Positions 41,210-51,405 are shown, counted from the first letter of the stretch. The stretch is 64,000 bases of DNA from Phytopseudomonas argentinensis (GCF_900113905.1 NZ_FORC01000001.1:496001-560000), one strand, 5' to 3'. The notes: a model not told the origin generated them from the letters alone. Translations and numbers: made by a program.

Positions 41210-42109
41210 TCAATGCGCCCTGCGCAGGGCGTTGGCCACTCTCGAGGCCGAGGGCTTGCCCAGCGCCGCGTCGATGAAAGCCCCGGCCTCGAGCAATGCA
41301 GCCAGATCCACCCCGGTTGCCAGGCCCTGGCCTTCGAGCAAGTAGACCAGCTCCTCGGTGGCCACATTACCGGTGGCGCCGGGCGAATACGGGCAGCCAC
41401 CGAGCCCGGAAACCGAACTGTCGAACACCCTTACCCCGGCCTCCAGAGCAGCCTGGACATTGGCCACCGCCATGCCGTAAGTGTCGTGGAAATGCCCGGC
41501 CAGCGCCGTGATCGGCACCTCGCTGGCGCAGGCCTGGATCAGCGTTCTGGCCTTGCCCGGCGTACCTCGGCCGATGGTGTCACCAAGGCTGATCTCGTAG
41601 CAGCCCATGGCATGCAGTTCGCGGACGACCCGCACCACGTCCGCCACCGGCACATCCCCAGTGAACGGGCAACCGAGCACGCAGGAGACATAGCCGCGCA
41701 CCGCCACGCCCTGCTCCAGCGCCTTGGCCATTACCGGCTGGAAGCGCTGCAGGCTTTCGGCGATGGAGCAATTGATGTTCTTCTGTGAAAACGCCTCGGA
41801 GGCGGCGGCGAATACCGCCACCTCCCGGCACCCGGCCTGCAGTGCAGCATCCAGCCCCTGCAGATTGGGCACCAGCGTCGTGTAGGTCACCCCCGGGCGT
41901 TGCCCGAGGTGGCGCAGCACCCGATCGGAGTCGGCCATCTGTGGCACCCAGCGTGGCGGCACGAATGCCCCGGCCTCGAGGGTACGCAGCCCGGCCGCGA
42001 CCAGCCGCTCGATCAGTGCCACGCGCACCTCGACCGGCAGGGTCAGGGCCTCATTCTGCAGGCCGTCGCGGGCGCCGACCTCCACCAGCCTGACCGCATC
42101 CATGCTCAT
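41210..42109 (-). CDS. mvaB: Hydroxymethylglutaryl-CoA lyase MvaB
   Basis: A 299-residue TIM-barrel lyase that splits HMG-CoA into acetyl-CoA and acetoacetate. Key elements are intact: [14 protein letters not shown] (catalytic Arg and metal Asp), [25 protein letters not shown], the metal ligands in [10 protein letters not shown] and the mobile Cys loop [14 protein letters not shown]. It overlaps the mvaA stop by four bases, the mvaAB arrangement of mevalonate-degrading Pseudomonas. HMG-CoA lyase relatives also cleave citramalyl-CoA in some bacteria, so a second substrate is possible given the adjacent hydratase. Confidence 0.92.
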   Translation of the reverse strand: MSMDAVRLVEVGARDGLQNEALTLPVEVRVALIERLVAAGLRTLEAGAFVPPRWVPQMADSDRVLRHLGQRPGVTYTTLVPNLQGLDAALQAGCREVAVFAAASEAFSQKNINCSIAESLQRFQPVMAKALEQGVAVRGYVSCVLGCPFTGDVPVADVVRVVRELHAMGCYEISLGDTIGRGTPGKARTLIQACASEVPITALAGHFHDTYGMAVANVQAALEAGVRVFDSSVSGLGGCPYSPGATGNVATEELVYLLEGQGLATGVDLAALLEAGAFIDAALGKPSASRVANALRRAH

Positions 42110-43392
42110 TGCCCGCGCTTTTCGCGCAACAACGCCTCGGCGCGGTCGGCACGCACGTCACGGGTCTCGACCATGCGCTTGACCAGCCAGTCCAGCTCAT
42201 CGCCCCGGGCCCCGGCAGACAGCGCGATATTGCGTGCATGCAGGGCCATGTGGCCACGCTGGATTCCTTCGGTGGCCAGGGCGCGCAATGCCCCGAGGTT
42301 CTGCGCCAGGCCGACGGCGACGGCGATCTCGCCCAGTTCCTGGGCACTCTTCACGCCCAGAATGCGCAACGACAGCTGCGCCAGTGGATGGGTCTTGGTG
42401 GCGCCACCGACCAGGCCGAGCGGCATCGGCATCTCGAGGGTGCCCACCAGGTGGCCTTCGCGGTCCTTCTCCCAGGTGGTCAGGGAGCCGTAATGGCCAT
42501 GGCGGGAGGCATAGGCGTGGGCGCCCGCCTCCACGGCCCGCCAGTCGTTGCCGGTGGCCACCACCAGCGGGTCGATGCCATTCATGATGCCCTTGTTGTG
42601 GGTCGCGGCGCGGTACGGATCGATGGCCGCGAAAGTATAGGCATCGATCACCCCCTCGATGACATCGGTGCCCTTGTACTCGGTGGTATCCAGATGTTCC
42701 GGAGCAATCCGCAACTGGGCACGCGCCAGGCGCAGATCGGCGAGGTTGGAGAGGATGCGCAGGCGCACCTTGCCGCCCGTGAGCTGCTCCATCAGCGGCG
42801 CCACGGCTTCGGCCATGGTGTTCACCGTATTCGCGCCCATGGCGTCGCGTACGTCGACTATCAGGTGCGCGACCAGCATCGGCCCGCGCGGGCTGTCGAT
42901 GAAGGTGTGCACCTCGATATCACGGCAACCGCCGCCCAGGCTGTTCAGCAACTGGTCCTTGCTGTTGGCCAGGGTGATGATCTCGTCCTTGTTGCGCAGC
43001 AGGCTGAGGCGCGCGTTGTAGGGATCGCTGACACCGATGATCTGTACCTGGGCACGCATCAGTGGCGCGCTGCTGGAAGTCTGGAAACCACCGGCCGGCC
43101 GGGTCAGCTTGGCCATGAACGAGGCCGCAGCGACCACCGAAGGCTCTTCCACCACCAGAGGAATGAGCATCTCCCGGCCGTTGATACGGAAGTTGCTGGC
43201 CAGGGCATAGGGCAGCTCGAACTTGCCGATCACGTTCTCGATCATGCCGTCGGCGATCTCCAGCGGCAGCGCACCGGCGTCACGCAAGAGCGCGGTGTCC
43301 GCGGCGGACAGGCCGAGCAGTTGCTGCACGTGGTCGAGACGTTGCGAGGGGGACAGGTTACGGAAATCGGGCAGACGGGAATCGATCGACAT
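42106..43392 (-). CDS. mvaA: Class II HMG-CoA reductase MvaA (mevalonate-degrading direction)
   Basis: A 428-residue enzyme of the same length as the P. mevalonii enzyme, which oxidises mevalonate with CoA and NAD to HMG-CoA. The four catalytic residues fall at the known numbers: Glu83 ([10 protein letters not shown]), Lys267 (THNKGIMNG), Asp283 (GNDWRAVE) and His381 ([10 protein letters not shown]). [14 protein letters not shown], near residue 55, is the class II substrate segment. It is the first gene of the island operon, with GAGGAG before its ATG, and is divergent from a MocR regulator. Confidence 0.95.
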   Translation of the reverse strand: MSIDSRLPDFRNLSPSQRLDHVQQLLGLSAADTALLRDAGALPLEIADGMIENVIGKFELPYALASNFRINGREMLIPLVVEEPSVVAAASFMAKLTRPAGGFQTSSSAPLMRAQVQIIGVSDPYNARLSLLRNKDEIITLANSKDQLLNSLGGGCRDIEVHTFIDSPRGPMLVAHLIVDVRDAMGANTVNTMAEAVAPLMEQLTGGKVRLRILSNLADLRLARAQLRIAPEHLDTTEYKGTDVIEGVIDAYTFAAIDPYRAATHNKGIMNGIDPLVVATGNDWRAVEAGAHAYASRHGHYGSLTTWEKDREGHLVGTLEMPMPLGLVGGATKTHPLAQLSLRILGVKSAQELGEIAVAVGLAQNLGALRALATEGIQRGHMALHARNIALSAGARGDELDWLVKRMVETRDVRADRAEALLREKRGQ

Positions 43393-43443
43393 GGGCGCTC
43401 CTCGGGGAGTCGTTTGTTCTTGGTTGAGATGAACGTTAGCCGC

Positions 43444-43496
43444 ACTGTATCCCTGAAAGAAGGTACAGTTTGCCCGGACACTTCATTCCTGTACCC
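43444..43496. promoter_or_regulatory. Repeated CTGTA half-sites in the mvaA/MocR divergent promoter
   Basis: Inverted pair ACTGTATCC (43444-43452) and GGTACAGT (43462-43469), plus a third copy CTGTACCC (43489-43496), exactly 44 bases after the first. Such direct and inverted half-site sets are typical of MocR-type GntR regulators, which bind as dimers bridging sites. They lie 13-65 bases before the regulator start. Confidence 0.55.
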
Positions 43497-43509
43497 AGGG
43501 ATTTGCGCC

Positions 43510-44907
43510 ATGCCCAGACCCACCCTCGCCCAGAAAGTCGCCGATGCCATCGCCAGGCAGATTGCCGATGGTGCCCTGCAGGCAGGCAGCAAACTGCCCT
43601 CGCTGCGCGAGTACATGCGCCTGCACGGACACTCCAAGAACACCGTCATCACCGCCTATGAACACCTGGCCTCCCAGGGGCTGGTGGAGGCCCGCCACGG
43701 CAAGGGGTTCTTCGTCTGCAGGACCGTCAGTGCCAGTGTCGAGGATGACGAGTCGCAGCCCTATACCCGCGCGCTGGACACTATCTGGATGATGCGCCAG
43801 CAGTTCGTCCGCGACCCCGGCCATTCACACCTTGGCGAGGGCTTTCCGCCGGTGGAGTGGCTGATGGACATGCGCCTGGACAAATTTCACCGCCAGGTGG
43901 TGCGCGGCGGCGTAACCACCCTGTTTCGCTACGGCACGCGGCTGGGTAACCCTGGCCTGCGCCAGCGCCTGGCGCAGAAGCTGGCGGACTACCGCATCGC
44001 TGTCACGCCCCGGCAACTGGTTACCACCCTGGGCGCCAACCATGGCATGGATCTGGTCATCCGCCGCTACGTCACTCCCGGCGACGCCGTGCTGGTCGAA
44101 GACCCCGGCTATTACCCGCTGTTCGGCAAATTGCAGCTGCAGGGCGCACACATGCTCGGCGTGCCGCGGGAGGCCGACGGGCCGGATCTGGATGCCCTGG
44201 AGCGGGTGCTGAAAAGGGCAAGGCCCAAGCTGTTCTTCCTCCAGTCGGTGGGCCACAACCCCACCGGCTCGGACATCTCGCCCGCCAAGGCCCACCGCCT
44301 GCTGCAGATTGCCGAAGCGCACGACCTGCTGCTGGTGGAGAACGATGCCATGGCCGACTTCAAGCCCAGCTCGGCCACCAAGCTGACGGCACTGGACCAG
44401 TGCGAACGCACCCTGTACCTGGGCAGCTTTTCCAAATCGATTTCCGCCGCCCTGCGCGTCGGCTTCATCGCCGGCAGCAAACAGCGCATCGAGGAGCTGG
44501 CCGACCTGAAGATGCTGCTGCACAACAGCGGCGCCGAATACAGCGAACGCACCATCGAGGTGATCCTCGGCGAAGGGCATTTCCTGCGCCACCTGTCACG
44601 CCTGCAGGATCGCCTGCACGCCGCCACGCAACGCGGGCTCGCGGTGCTCGATGAACTGGGTGCCGAAGTGTTCTGCAGGCCAGAGCAAAGCCTCTACCTG
44701 TGGGCGCGCTTTCCCGGCGTCGCGGACGCCAATGCCCTGACCCGCCATTGCCTGACCCAGGGCGTGATGCTTGCGCCGGGGTCGATCTTCGCCGTCAATC
44801 GGCAGACACCGGTGCCCTGGACGCGGCTCAACGTGGCCTATCTGGATGACCCGGCGTTCCGCAGCAGCCTGCAGCGCCAAGGGCAGCAGGTTGTCGGTGC
44901 ACGTTGA
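43510..44907 (+). CDS. MocR-type GntR/aminotransferase transcriptional regulator
   Basis: A 465-residue regulator: a GntR winged helix at residues 1-70 (LAQKVADAIARQIADGALQA and LPSLREYMRLHGHSKNTVIT) joined to a fold-type I aminotransferase domain (about 110-460). The PLP Lys is in YLGSFSKSISAALRVGFIAG, with NPTG (GHNPTGSDIS) and the EDPGYYP segment. It probably activates the divergent mva island in response to a metabolite or PLP. The ATG at 43510 is the only start that does not overlap mvaA; no strong ribosome site is seen. Confidence 0.9.
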   Translation: MPRPTLAQKVADAIARQIADGALQAGSKLPSLREYMRLHGHSKNTVITAYEHLASQGLVEARHGKGFFVCRTVSASVEDDESQPYTRALDTIWMMRQQFVRDPGHSHLGEGFPPVEWLMDMRLDKFHRQVVRGGVTTLFRYGTRLGNPGLRQRLAQKLADYRIAVTPRQLVTTLGANHGMDLVIRRYVTPGDAVLVEDPGYYPLFGKLQLQGAHMLGVPREADGPDLDALERVLKRARPKLFFLQSVGHNPTGSDISPAKAHRLLQIAEAHDLLLVENDAMADFKPSSATKLTALDQCERTLYLGSFSKSISAALRVGFIAGSKQRIEELADLKMLLHNSGAEYSERTIEVILGEGHFLRHLSRLQDRLHAATQRGLAVLDELGAEVFCRPEQSLYLWARFPGVADANALTRHCLTQGVMLAPGSIFAVNRQTPVPWTRLNVAYLDDPAFRSSLQRQGQQVVGAR

Positions 44908-45123
44908 CGTCGGTGTTCACCAGAGCACTTGCTGAGCGCCGGGCAGCATAAGTAGCCACGCGCTTGTCACTCGGCATGCCATCGGCGAGGGCTGGAAATG
45001 GTGTGACGCAAAGCTGGCTGCCGGGCATTGCGCTTCGGCATAAGCAGGCTGGCGGGATGCGGGAGATCGCCAGCCGCAAAAGCTGTCCAACGCATGGCGG
45101 TTGCCACGCGCTGGACGGTGCGA

Positions 45124-46470
45124 TCAGGTCGCGCGCTCTGCGCTCGGTATCTGCTTGTGCCACAAGGTCGGGATCAGGAACACAATGGCCAGCAGGCAGG
45201 CACCGACCAGTAGCACGAAGCCGCCATCCCAGCCGAAATGGTCGACCGTGTAGCCCATCGCCGCACTTGCCGCGACCGAACCGCCGAGGTAGCCGAACAG
45301 GCCGGTGAAACCGGCGGCAGTACCCGCTGCCTTCTTCGGAGCAAGCTCCAGCGCATGCAGGCCGATCAGCATCACCGGGCCGTAGATCAGGAAGCCGATG
45401 GTGACCAGTGCGGCCATGTCGACGACGGGATTACCCGGCGGGTTGAGCCAGTACACCACGGTTGCAACGGTCACCAACGCCATAAATACCACGCCGGTCA
45501 GACCACGGTTGCCGCGAAACACCTTGTCGGACATCCAGCCACACAACAGCGTGCCGGGAATGCCCGCCCACTCGTAGAAGAAGTAGGCCCAGGAGCTCTT
45601 GTCGACGGTGAAGTGCTTGACCTCTTTCAGGTAGGTCGGCGCCCAGTCCAGTACCCCATAGCGCAGCAGGTAGACGAACACGTTGGCCAGGGCGATGAAC
45701 CACAGCATCTTGTTGCGCAGCACGTACTTGACGAAGATTTCCCTGGTGCTGAATTCCTTCTCGTGGCTCTCGTCGTAGCCTTCCGGGTAGTCGTTCTTGT
45801 ATTTCTCGATCGGCGGCAAGCCAACCGATTGCGGGGTGTCGCGCATGGTCGCAAAGGCGAACACGGCAACCAGCATGGCGACCGCAGCGGGTACGTAGAA
45901 AGCCGCATGCCAGTCGTTGAACAGGCCCATGCCGAGCAGGAACAGCGGGCCAATCAGGCCACCACCCACGTTGTGGGCGACGTTCCACACCGACACCACG
46001 CCACCACGTTCCTTCTGCGACCACCAGTGAACCATGGTTCGGCCACTGGGCGGCCAGCCCATGCCCTGGGCCCAGCCGTTGATGAACAGCAGGATGAACA
46101 TGATGGTCACGCTGGACGTTGCCCAGGGCGCGAAACCGAAAACGAACATCACCCCAGCCGACACCATCAGCCCGAATGGCAGGAAATAGCGTGGATTGGA
46201 GCGGTCGGAAATCAGCCCCATAAGGAATTTCGACAAGCCGTAGGAGATGGCGATAGCGGACATCGCCAGGCCCAGCTGCCCACGGCTGTAGCCCTCCTCC
46301 TCGATCAGGAACGGCATGGCCAGGGAGAAGTTCTTGCGCAGCAGGTAGTAGCCGGCATAACCGATGAAGATACCGGCGAAGATCTGCCAACGAAGGCGGC
46401 GGTAGGTGTTGTCTATCTGGTCATCGGGCAGGGTTTCCCGATGGGGGGCAGGACGGAAGAAGGCAAACAT
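45124..46470 (-). CDS. glpT: Glycerol-3-phosphate transporter GlpT
   Basis: A 448-residue major-facilitator antiporter that takes up glycerol-3-phosphate (and fosfomycin) in exchange for phosphate. Family features: [20 protein letters not shown] with the substrate-binding Arg, [40 protein letters not shown] and a second-half [17 protein letters not shown]. Twelve membrane helices. The gene stands alone, with a TGGAG ribosome site. A Pho-box-like element and a GlpR-like palindrome lie just upstream. The plus-strand neighbour (the MocR gene) converges on it with 216 unremarkable bases between. Confidence 0.94.
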   Translation of the reverse strand: MFAFFRPAPHRETLPDDQIDNTYRRLRWQIFAGIFIGYAGYYLLRKNFSLAMPFLIEEEGYSRGQLGLAMSAIAISYGLSKFLMGLISDRSNPRYFLPFGLMVSAGVMFVFGFAPWATSSVTIMFILLFINGWAQGMGWPPSGRTMVHWWSQKERGGVVSVWNVAHNVGGGLIGPLFLLGMGLFNDWHAAFYVPAAVAMLVAVFAFATMRDTPQSVGLPPIEKYKNDYPEGYDESHEKEFSTREIFVKYVLRNKMLWFIALANVFVYLLRYGVLDWAPTYLKEVKHFTVDKSSWAYFFYEWAGIPGTLLCGWMSDKVFRGNRGLTGVVFMALVTVATVVYWLNPPGNPVVDMAALVTIGFLIYGPVMLIGLHALELAPKKAAGTAAGFTGLFGYLGGSVAASAAMGYTVDHFGWDGGFVLLVGACLLAIVFLIPTLWHKQIPSAERAT

Positions 46471-46509
46471 CCAAAGGCTCCAGTTATTGTTTTAGCTGCG
46501 CAGGCGAAT

Positions 46510-46527
46510 GTGACAATTATGTGACAT
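46510..46527 (-). promoter_or_regulatory. Pho-box-like direct repeat upstream of glpT
   Basis: On the minus strand the region reads ATGTCAC-ATAA-TTGTCAC, two seven-base repeats with a four-base AT spacer, 40 bases before the ATG. The PhoB consensus is CTGTCAT-AWAW-CTGTCAY. An adjacent palindrome ATTTTC-N6-GAAAAT (46526-46543) may be a DeoR-family (GlpR-like) site. No convincing -10 sits at the usual spacing. Confidence 0.45.
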
Positions 46528-46751
46528 TTTCATTTGCGAAAATAGCACTCGCTAGTGAAGCGGTAAAGCTGGGGATCTGTTGGAATTCGAACTAAATCTA
46601 CGATTCTGACCGAAGGCTGCGCGAACGATCGGTGATCACGTAAGTGAATGGGTGCGCAACGCGCAAGCGGGAGCGAGATAGGCAAGCACTTGAAGGGGCG
46701 CCGCACACGCCTGTCAGTCACAAGCACGCAGGAGCCGGCGGGCAGAAACAA

Positions 46752-46776
46752 GAAAAGCGACCAATGGCCGCTTTTC
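46752..46776 (-). terminator. Terminator of the tRNA cluster
   Basis: Perfect eight-base-pair stem GAAAAGCG/CGCTTTTC with a nine-base loop; on the minus strand it is followed by TTGTTT. It lies 28 bases downstream of the second tRNA-Asp. Confidence 0.75.
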
Positions 46777-46803
46777 AGGAAACCTGCTCTAGGCAGGTGG
46801 ATG

Positions 46804-46880
46804 TGGCGCAGCGGACGGGACTCGAACCCGCGACCCCCGGCGTGACAGGCCGGTATTCTAACCGACTGAACTACCGCTGC
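46804..46880 (-). tRNA. tRNA-Asp (anticodon GUC), distal copy
   Basis: A 77-base cloverleaf with encoded CCA on the minus strand: acceptor GCAGCGG/CCGCTGC, anticodon loop CTGTCAC (GUC) and T arm CGCGGG-TTCGAGT-CCCG. It is identical to the proximal copy at 46978, and the 5' flank repeats the same TGGAC-GCAA-GTCCA hairpin, which suggests tandem duplication. Confidence 0.97.
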
Positions 46881-46977
46881 GTGTCGGTGGACTTGCGTCC
46901 ATGGAACTCGTGCTTCGTCAGATGTGAAAGCCTGGCTTTCCCGTCACATCTCAGAATTGAATCTCAGATGGAAAATA

Positions 46978-47054
46978 TGGCGCAGCGGACGGGACTCGAA
47001 CCCGCGACCCCCGGCGTGACAGGCCGGTATTCTAACCGACTGAACTACCGCTGC
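46978..47054 (-). tRNA. tRNA-Asp (anticodon GUC), proximal copy
   Basis: A 77-base cloverleaf identical in sequence to the distal copy, with encoded CCA. It is the middle gene of the Val-Asp-Asp transcription unit. A short GNRA-type hairpin lies seven bases before its 5' end. Confidence 0.97.
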
Positions 47055-47091
47055 GCGTCGGTGGACTTGCGTCCAATTCTCTCAAGGCAAG

Positions 47092-47167
47092 TGGTGGGTG
47101 ATGACGGGATCGAACCGCCGACCCTCTGCTTGTAAGGCAGATGCTCTCCCGGCTGAGCTAATCACCC
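47092..47167 (-). tRNA. tRNA-Val (anticodon UAC)
   Basis: A 76-base cloverleaf with encoded CCA: acceptor GGGTGAT/ATCACCC, D arm GCTC-AGCCGGGA-GAGC, anticodon loop CTTACAA (UAC) and T arm GGCGG-TTCGATC-CCGTC. It is the first gene of the three-tRNA cluster; the AT-rich stretch just above it (47190-47250) should hold the promoter. Confidence 0.97.
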
Positions 47168-47266
47168 TTGGCCTTGCGAGGAGGCGAAATTTACGCGGGC
47201 ACCCGACCTAAGTCAAGGCCGCCGTTGAATTTTTTTCAAAAAAGCCGACGTACCCACGGCTGCTCT

Positions 47267-48031
47267 TCAACGGTAGATCATCTTGCGCGCCATACCGCCG
47301 TCGGTAACGAACTCCTGGCCGGTCACGAAGCCCGCCTCGCCAGACAATAACCAGGCGACCAGCGCCGCCACGTCGTCCACCTGCCCTGCCCGGCCGACTG
47401 GGTGCTGGGCATGGTCGTCAGCGCTCAGCGGCGCCTCGGCACGCTCTTGTGGATCTCGGGAATCGATCCAGCCGGGGCTTACCGCATTTACCCGAATGTC
47501 CGGGCCAAGGCTGATGGCCAGCGCATGGGTCAAGGCCAGCAACCCACCCTTGCTGGCCGCGTAGGCTTCGCTTTCTGGCTCCGACTGACTGGCGCGGGTC
47601 GATGCCATATTGACGATGGCACCACCGCTGGCGCGCAGGTGCGCCGTGCAGTGCTTGGCCAACAGCATCGGCCCGCTGAGGTTGATCGCCAGCACCTGAT
47701 TCCACTGCGCCAGCGACAGCTCTTCCAATGGGCCGTTATGGGGGCTGGCCACCCCGGCGTTGCATACCAGGCCGTCGAGCCTGCCGAACCGGGCGATGAC
47801 CGCCGCTACACCGCCCTCGACCTGACCTTCGTCGGCCACATCCATGGCCACGAACATCGCGTTGTCGCCAAGGGCTGCAGCCACCGCATCGCCATGGCTG
47901 TCCGCCAGGTCGCAGAGCGCCACCCGCCAGCCACGAGCCAACAGCCAGCGCGCGATACCTTCACCAATGCCGCGGGCAGCGCCGGTGACCAGCGCGACAC
48001 GGCCCTGTTCCTCAACACCGCCCGCACTCAC
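47267..48031 (-). CDS. Short-chain dehydrogenase/reductase downstream of metZ
   Basis: A 254-residue classic SDR: cofactor loop [13 protein letters not shown] (residues 16-28), CNAGVASP, Ser in NMASTRAS and the catalytic pair in [17 protein letters not shown], ending [10 protein letters not shown]. Substrate unknown. Its ATG overlaps the metZ stop by four bases, so it is the last gene of a purF-metZ-SDR unit; the same order is known in P. aeruginosa. A link to methionine metabolism is suggested only by position. Confidence 0.9.
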   Translation of the reverse strand: MSAGGVEEQGRVALVTGAARGIGEGIARWLLARGWRVALCDLADSHGDAVAAALGDNAMFVAMDVADEGQVEGGVAAVIARFGRLDGLVCNAGVASPHNGPLEELSLAQWNQVLAINLSGPMLLAKHCTAHLRASGGAIVNMASTRASQSEPESEAYAASKGGLLALTHALAISLGPDIRVNAVSPGWIDSRDPQERAEAPLSADDHAQHPVGRAGQVDDVAALVAWLLSGEAGFVTGQEFVTDGGMARKMIYR

Positions 48032-49239
48032 AGCGCTTGCAAACCGCGGCTCAGGTCAGCCTTGAGATCGGCGACGTCTTCCAGGCCCACGGCCACCCGG
48101 ATCAGGCTGTCGCGGATCCCGGCATTGTCACGTTCCTGGGGCGACAGGCGACCATGGGAGGTGGTCGCCGGATGAGCGATGGTGGTCTTGGTATCCCCCA
48201 GGTTGGTGGTGATGGAGATCACCCGCGTGGCGTCGATGAAACGCCAGGCGCCCTCCTTGCCGCCCCTGACCTCGAAACTGACCACCGCGCCAAAGGCACT
48301 CTGTTGCCGCGCTGCCAGCTCATGCTGGGGATGGCTGGCAAGCCCGGCGTAGTAGACCCGCTCGATGCCGTCCTGCTGCTCGAGCCACTGGGCCAACGCC
48401 AGGGCACTGGCGCAATGGGCCTGCATACGGATGCGCAGGGTCTCCAGGCCCTTGAGGAAAATCCACGCGTTGAACGGGCTCAAGGTTGGCCCGGCGGTAC
48501 GCAGGAAGCCCACCACATCGGTCATCAGCTTGGCGCTGCCGGCCACTACCCCGCCCATCGCCCGCCCCTGACCGTCGATGAACTTGGTCGCCGAGTGCAT
48601 GACGATATCTGCACCGAGTTTCAACGGCTGCTGCAGGGCCGGGGTGCAGAAGCAGTTGTCCACGGCCAGCAGCGCGCCACGCTCGTGGGCGATCGCTGCT
48701 AGAGCGGCAATATCCACCAGCTCGGCCAGTGGATTGGAGGGCGACTCGACGAACAGCAGCTTGGTGTTGGGTTTGAAGGCGCCGGCCCAGCCCTGCAGGT
48801 CGGCCAGGGGCACGTAGTCGACCTCCACGCCGAAGCGCTTGAGGTACTTCTCGAACAGGCTGATGGTCGAGCCGAACACGCTGCGCGAGACCAGCACATG
48901 ATCACCGGCGCTGCACAGGCTCATGACGATGGACAGGATCGCCGACATGCCCGACGCGGTGGCGACTGCCTGCTCGGCGCCCTCCATGGCGGCGATGCGC
49001 TCTTCGAAGGCCCGTACGGTCGGGTTGGTGTAACGCGAATAGACGTTACCCGGCACTTCACCGGCGAAACGCGCAGCCGCATCGGCAGCGGTGCGAAATA
49101 CGTAGCTGGAGGTGGTGAACAGCGCCTCGCTATGCTCGCCTTCCGGCGTGCGGTGCTGCCCGGCACGTACCGCTAGGGTGTCGAAGCCGACCCCCTCCAG
49201 ATCACTGTTCAGCCGACCGGCATCCCATTCCTGCGTCAT
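48028..49239 (-). CDS. metZ: O-succinylhomoserine sulfhydrylase MetZ
   Basis: A 403-residue PLP enzyme that makes homocysteine from O-succinylhomoserine and sulfide, the direct sulfhydrylation route to methionine used in Pseudomonas. The PLP Lys is Lys219 in [11 protein letters not shown]; other family marks are [35 protein letters not shown] and [13 protein letters not shown]. Cystathionine-type enzymes share the fold, but position after purF and length favour MetZ. The ATG at 49239 follows GAGGA. Confidence 0.93.
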   Translation of the reverse strand: MTQEWDAGRLNSDLEGVGFDTLAVRAGQHRTPEGEHSEALFTTSSYVFRTAADAAARFAGEVPGNVYSRYTNPTVRAFEERIAAMEGAEQAVATASGMSAILSIVMSLCSAGDHVLVSRSVFGSTISLFEKYLKRFGVEVDYVPLADLQGWAGAFKPNTKLLFVESPSNPLAELVDIAALAAIAHERGALLAVDNCFCTPALQQPLKLGADIVMHSATKFIDGQGRAMGGVVAGSAKLMTDVVGFLRTAGPTLSPFNAWIFLKGLETLRIRMQAHCASALALAQWLEQQDGIERVYYAGLASHPQHELAARQQSAFGAVVSFEVRGGKEGAWRFIDATRVISITTNLGDTKTTIAHPATTSHGRLSPQERDNAGIRDSLIRVAVGLEDVADLKADLSRGLQAL

Positions 49240-49264
49240 ATCGCGTCCTCGTCCAGAAACCATT

Positions 49265-49283
49265 CCGGGCCACATGGGCCCGG
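49265..49283 (-). terminator. Hairpin between purF and metZ
   Basis: Seven-base-pair stem CCGGGCC/GGCCCGG with a five-base loop between the purF stop and the metZ ribosome site. There is no T run, so it may attenuate or stabilise rather than fully terminate. Confidence 0.4.
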
Positions 49284-49304
49284 ATATTTACGCTTTATTG
49301 TCGA

Positions 49305-50810
49305 TCAGTTGTTGTACAGATCGATGATCTCGCTGACCGCCTGCCCTTTGCTCTTGGAGCCGTCATTACGCGCCAGGTCGATGCGGTTCAGATAGGCCTC
49401 GTCGACATCGCCGGTCACGTACTCGCCGTCGAACACCGCACTGTCGAAATGCTCGATCTTGATCTTGCCGCCACCGACCGCTTCCTTCAGGTCATCGAGA
49501 TCCTGATAGATCAGCCAGTCGGCACCGATCAGCTCGGCGACCTGCTCGGTGGTACGGCCATGGGCGATCAGCTCGTGGGGGCTCGGCATATCGATACCGT
49601 ACACGTTCGGATAACGCACGGCGGGCGCTGCCGAGCAGAAATAGACGTTCTTGGCACCGGCTTCGCGGGCCATCTGGATGATCTGCTTGCAGGTGGTGCC
49701 GCGTACGATGGAGTCATCCACCAGCATGACGTTCTTGCCGCGGAACTCCAGTTCGATGGCGTTGAGCTTCTGGCGCACCGATTTCTTGCGCGCGGCCTGG
49801 CCCGGCATGATGAAGGTACGGCCGATGTAGCGATTCTTGACGAAGCCTTCGCGAAACTTCACACCCAGGTGATTGGCCAGCTCCAGTGCCGAAGTACGGC
49901 TGGTATCGGGAATCGGGATGACCACGTCGATGTCGTGCTCCGGACGCTCGCGGCGGATCTTGTCGGCCAGCTTCTCGCCCATGCGCAGGCGCGCCTTGTA
50001 CACCGACACACCATCCATGATCGAGTCCGGACGCGCCAGATAGACGTGCTCGAAGATGCACGGCTTGAGCTGCGGATTGGGCGCGCACTGGCGGGTATGC
50101 AGCTGGCCTTCCTCGGTGATGTACACCGCTTCGCCCGGCGCCAGGTCGCGGATCAGGGTGAAGCCGAGCACGTCCAGGGCCACGCTTTCGGAGGCGATCA
50201 TGTACTCGACGCCTTCATCGGTGTGGCGCTGGCCAAAGACGATCGGGCGAATGCCGTTGGGGTCGCGGAAGCCGACGATGCCGTAACCGGTGATCATCGC
50301 CACCACCGCATAGCCGCCGCGGCAGCGTTTGTGCACGTCCTTGACAGCGGCGAACACGTCCTCTTCGCTGGGGTTGAGCTTGCCGCGCACGGCCAGTTCA
50401 TGGGCGAACACGTTGAGCAGCACTTCGGAATCGGAGCTGGTGTTGACGTGGCGCAGATCCGATTCGTAGATCTCCTTGGCCAACTGTTCGACGTTGGTCA
50501 GGTTGCCGTTGTGCGCCAGGGTGATGCCATACGGCGAGTTGACGTAGAACGGCTGGGCCTCCGCCGAACTGGAGCTGCCCGCCGTGGGGTAGCGCACATG
50601 GCCGATGCCCATGTGGCCGATCAGCCGCTGCATGTGGCGCTGCTGGAACACGTCGCGCACCAGGCCGTTGTCCTTGCGCAGGAACAGGCGGCCTTCATGG
50701 CTGGTGACGATACCGGCAGCATCCTGGCCGCGGTGCTGGAGGACGGTGAGGCCGTCATACAGCGCCTGATTGACGTTCGATTTACCGACGATACCGACAA
50801 TGCCACACAT
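49305..50810 (-). CDS. purF: Amidophosphoribosyltransferase PurF
   Basis: A 501-residue enzyme catalysing the first step of purine synthesis (PRPP plus glutamine to phosphoribosylamine). The N-terminal glutaminase opens MCGIVGIVG with Cys2 as nucleophile, which fixes the start at 50810 and rejects the ATG three codons earlier. The PRPP loop is [13 protein letters not shown]. Other marks: [37 protein letters not shown] and [13 protein letters not shown]. It lies 28 bases downstream of cvpA, the usual proteobacterial order. Confidence 0.96.
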   Translation of the reverse strand: MCGIVGIVGKSNVNQALYDGLTVLQHRGQDAAGIVTSHEGRLFLRKDNGLVRDVFQQRHMQRLIGHMGIGHVRYPTAGSSSSAEAQPFYVNSPYGITLAHNGNLTNVEQLAKEIYESDLRHVNTSSDSEVLLNVFAHELAVRGKLNPSEEDVFAAVKDVHKRCRGGYAVVAMITGYGIVGFRDPNGIRPIVFGQRHTDEGVEYMIASESVALDVLGFTLIRDLAPGEAVYITEEGQLHTRQCAPNPQLKPCIFEHVYLARPDSIMDGVSVYKARLRMGEKLADKIRRERPEHDIDVVIPIPDTSRTSALELANHLGVKFREGFVKNRYIGRTFIMPGQAARKKSVRQKLNAIELEFRGKNVMLVDDSIVRGTTCKQIIQMAREAGAKNVYFCSAAPAVRYPNVYGIDMPSPHELIAHGRTTEQVAELIGADWLIYQDLDDLKEAVGGGKIKIEHFDSAVFDGEYVTGDVDEAYLNRIDLARNDGSKSKGQAVSEIIDLYNN

Positions 50811-50838
50811 GTGACGCAACCCCTACTCAGTGAAACGA

Positions 50839-51405
50839 CTATTTACCGGTGCCAACGGGGGTAGCCCCCTGCAGCACCTCTTTGAATGGAAGCTCGACCG
50901 GCTCGCGAATACCGCTGGCCAGCCATTCGCTGGACACACCCAATATGAGGTTCTTCGACCAATCTGCAATCAGCAGGAAATGCGGAAGCAATGCTGACTG
51001 TTGCCACCAGGCATCCTGCTGCACCGGCCCCAGGCTGAGTAGCCCGACAGCCACCACGACCAGCAGGGCACCCCGTGCAGCACCGAACACCATCCCCAGA
51101 AAGCGGTCGGTGCCCGACAGGCCGGTCACCCGGATCAGCTCGCCAATCAGGTAGTTGATCAGCGCACCGACCAGCAGCGTCAATACGAACAAGATCACAC
51201 AGGCAGCGATGACACGGGCCGACGGCGTTTCGATGTAGGCCCCCAGGTGTTGGGACAACGCGCCCCCGAACATCCAGGCGACCACGCCAGCAATGATCCA
51301 GGTAACAAGCGACAGGGCTTCCTTGACGAAGCCTCTGCTCAAACTGATCAGACTCGAAACGGCGATGATGGCGATGATCGCCCAATCGACCCAGGTGAAT
51401 GCCAC
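50839..51405 (-). CDS. cvpA: Colicin V production protein CvpA
   Basis: A 188-residue inner-membrane protein with four hydrophobic segments; FTWVDWAIIAIIAVSSLISL, SRGFVKEALSLVTWIIAGVV and GLSGTDRFLGMVFGAARGAL are CvpA hallmarks. It is needed for colicin V export in E. coli and for envelope stress tolerance in several bacteria; the mechanism is unclear. It directly precedes purF and was named through that operon. Confidence 0.93.
   Translation of the reverse strand: MAFTWVDWAIIAIIAVSSLISLSRGFVKEALSLVTWIIAGVVAWMFGGALSQHLGAYIETPSARVIAACVILFVLTLLVGALINYLIGELIRVTGLSGTDRFLGMVFGAARGALLVVVAVGLLSLGPVQQDAWWQQSALLPHFLLIADWSKNLILGVSSEWLASGIREPVELPFKEVLQGATPVGTGK

Noticed and set aside
46804..47167. The tRNA cluster as a genomic island attachment site
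   Set aside because: No integrase, no direct repeat of a tRNA 3' end at a distance, and housekeeping genes on the right side in the usual order.
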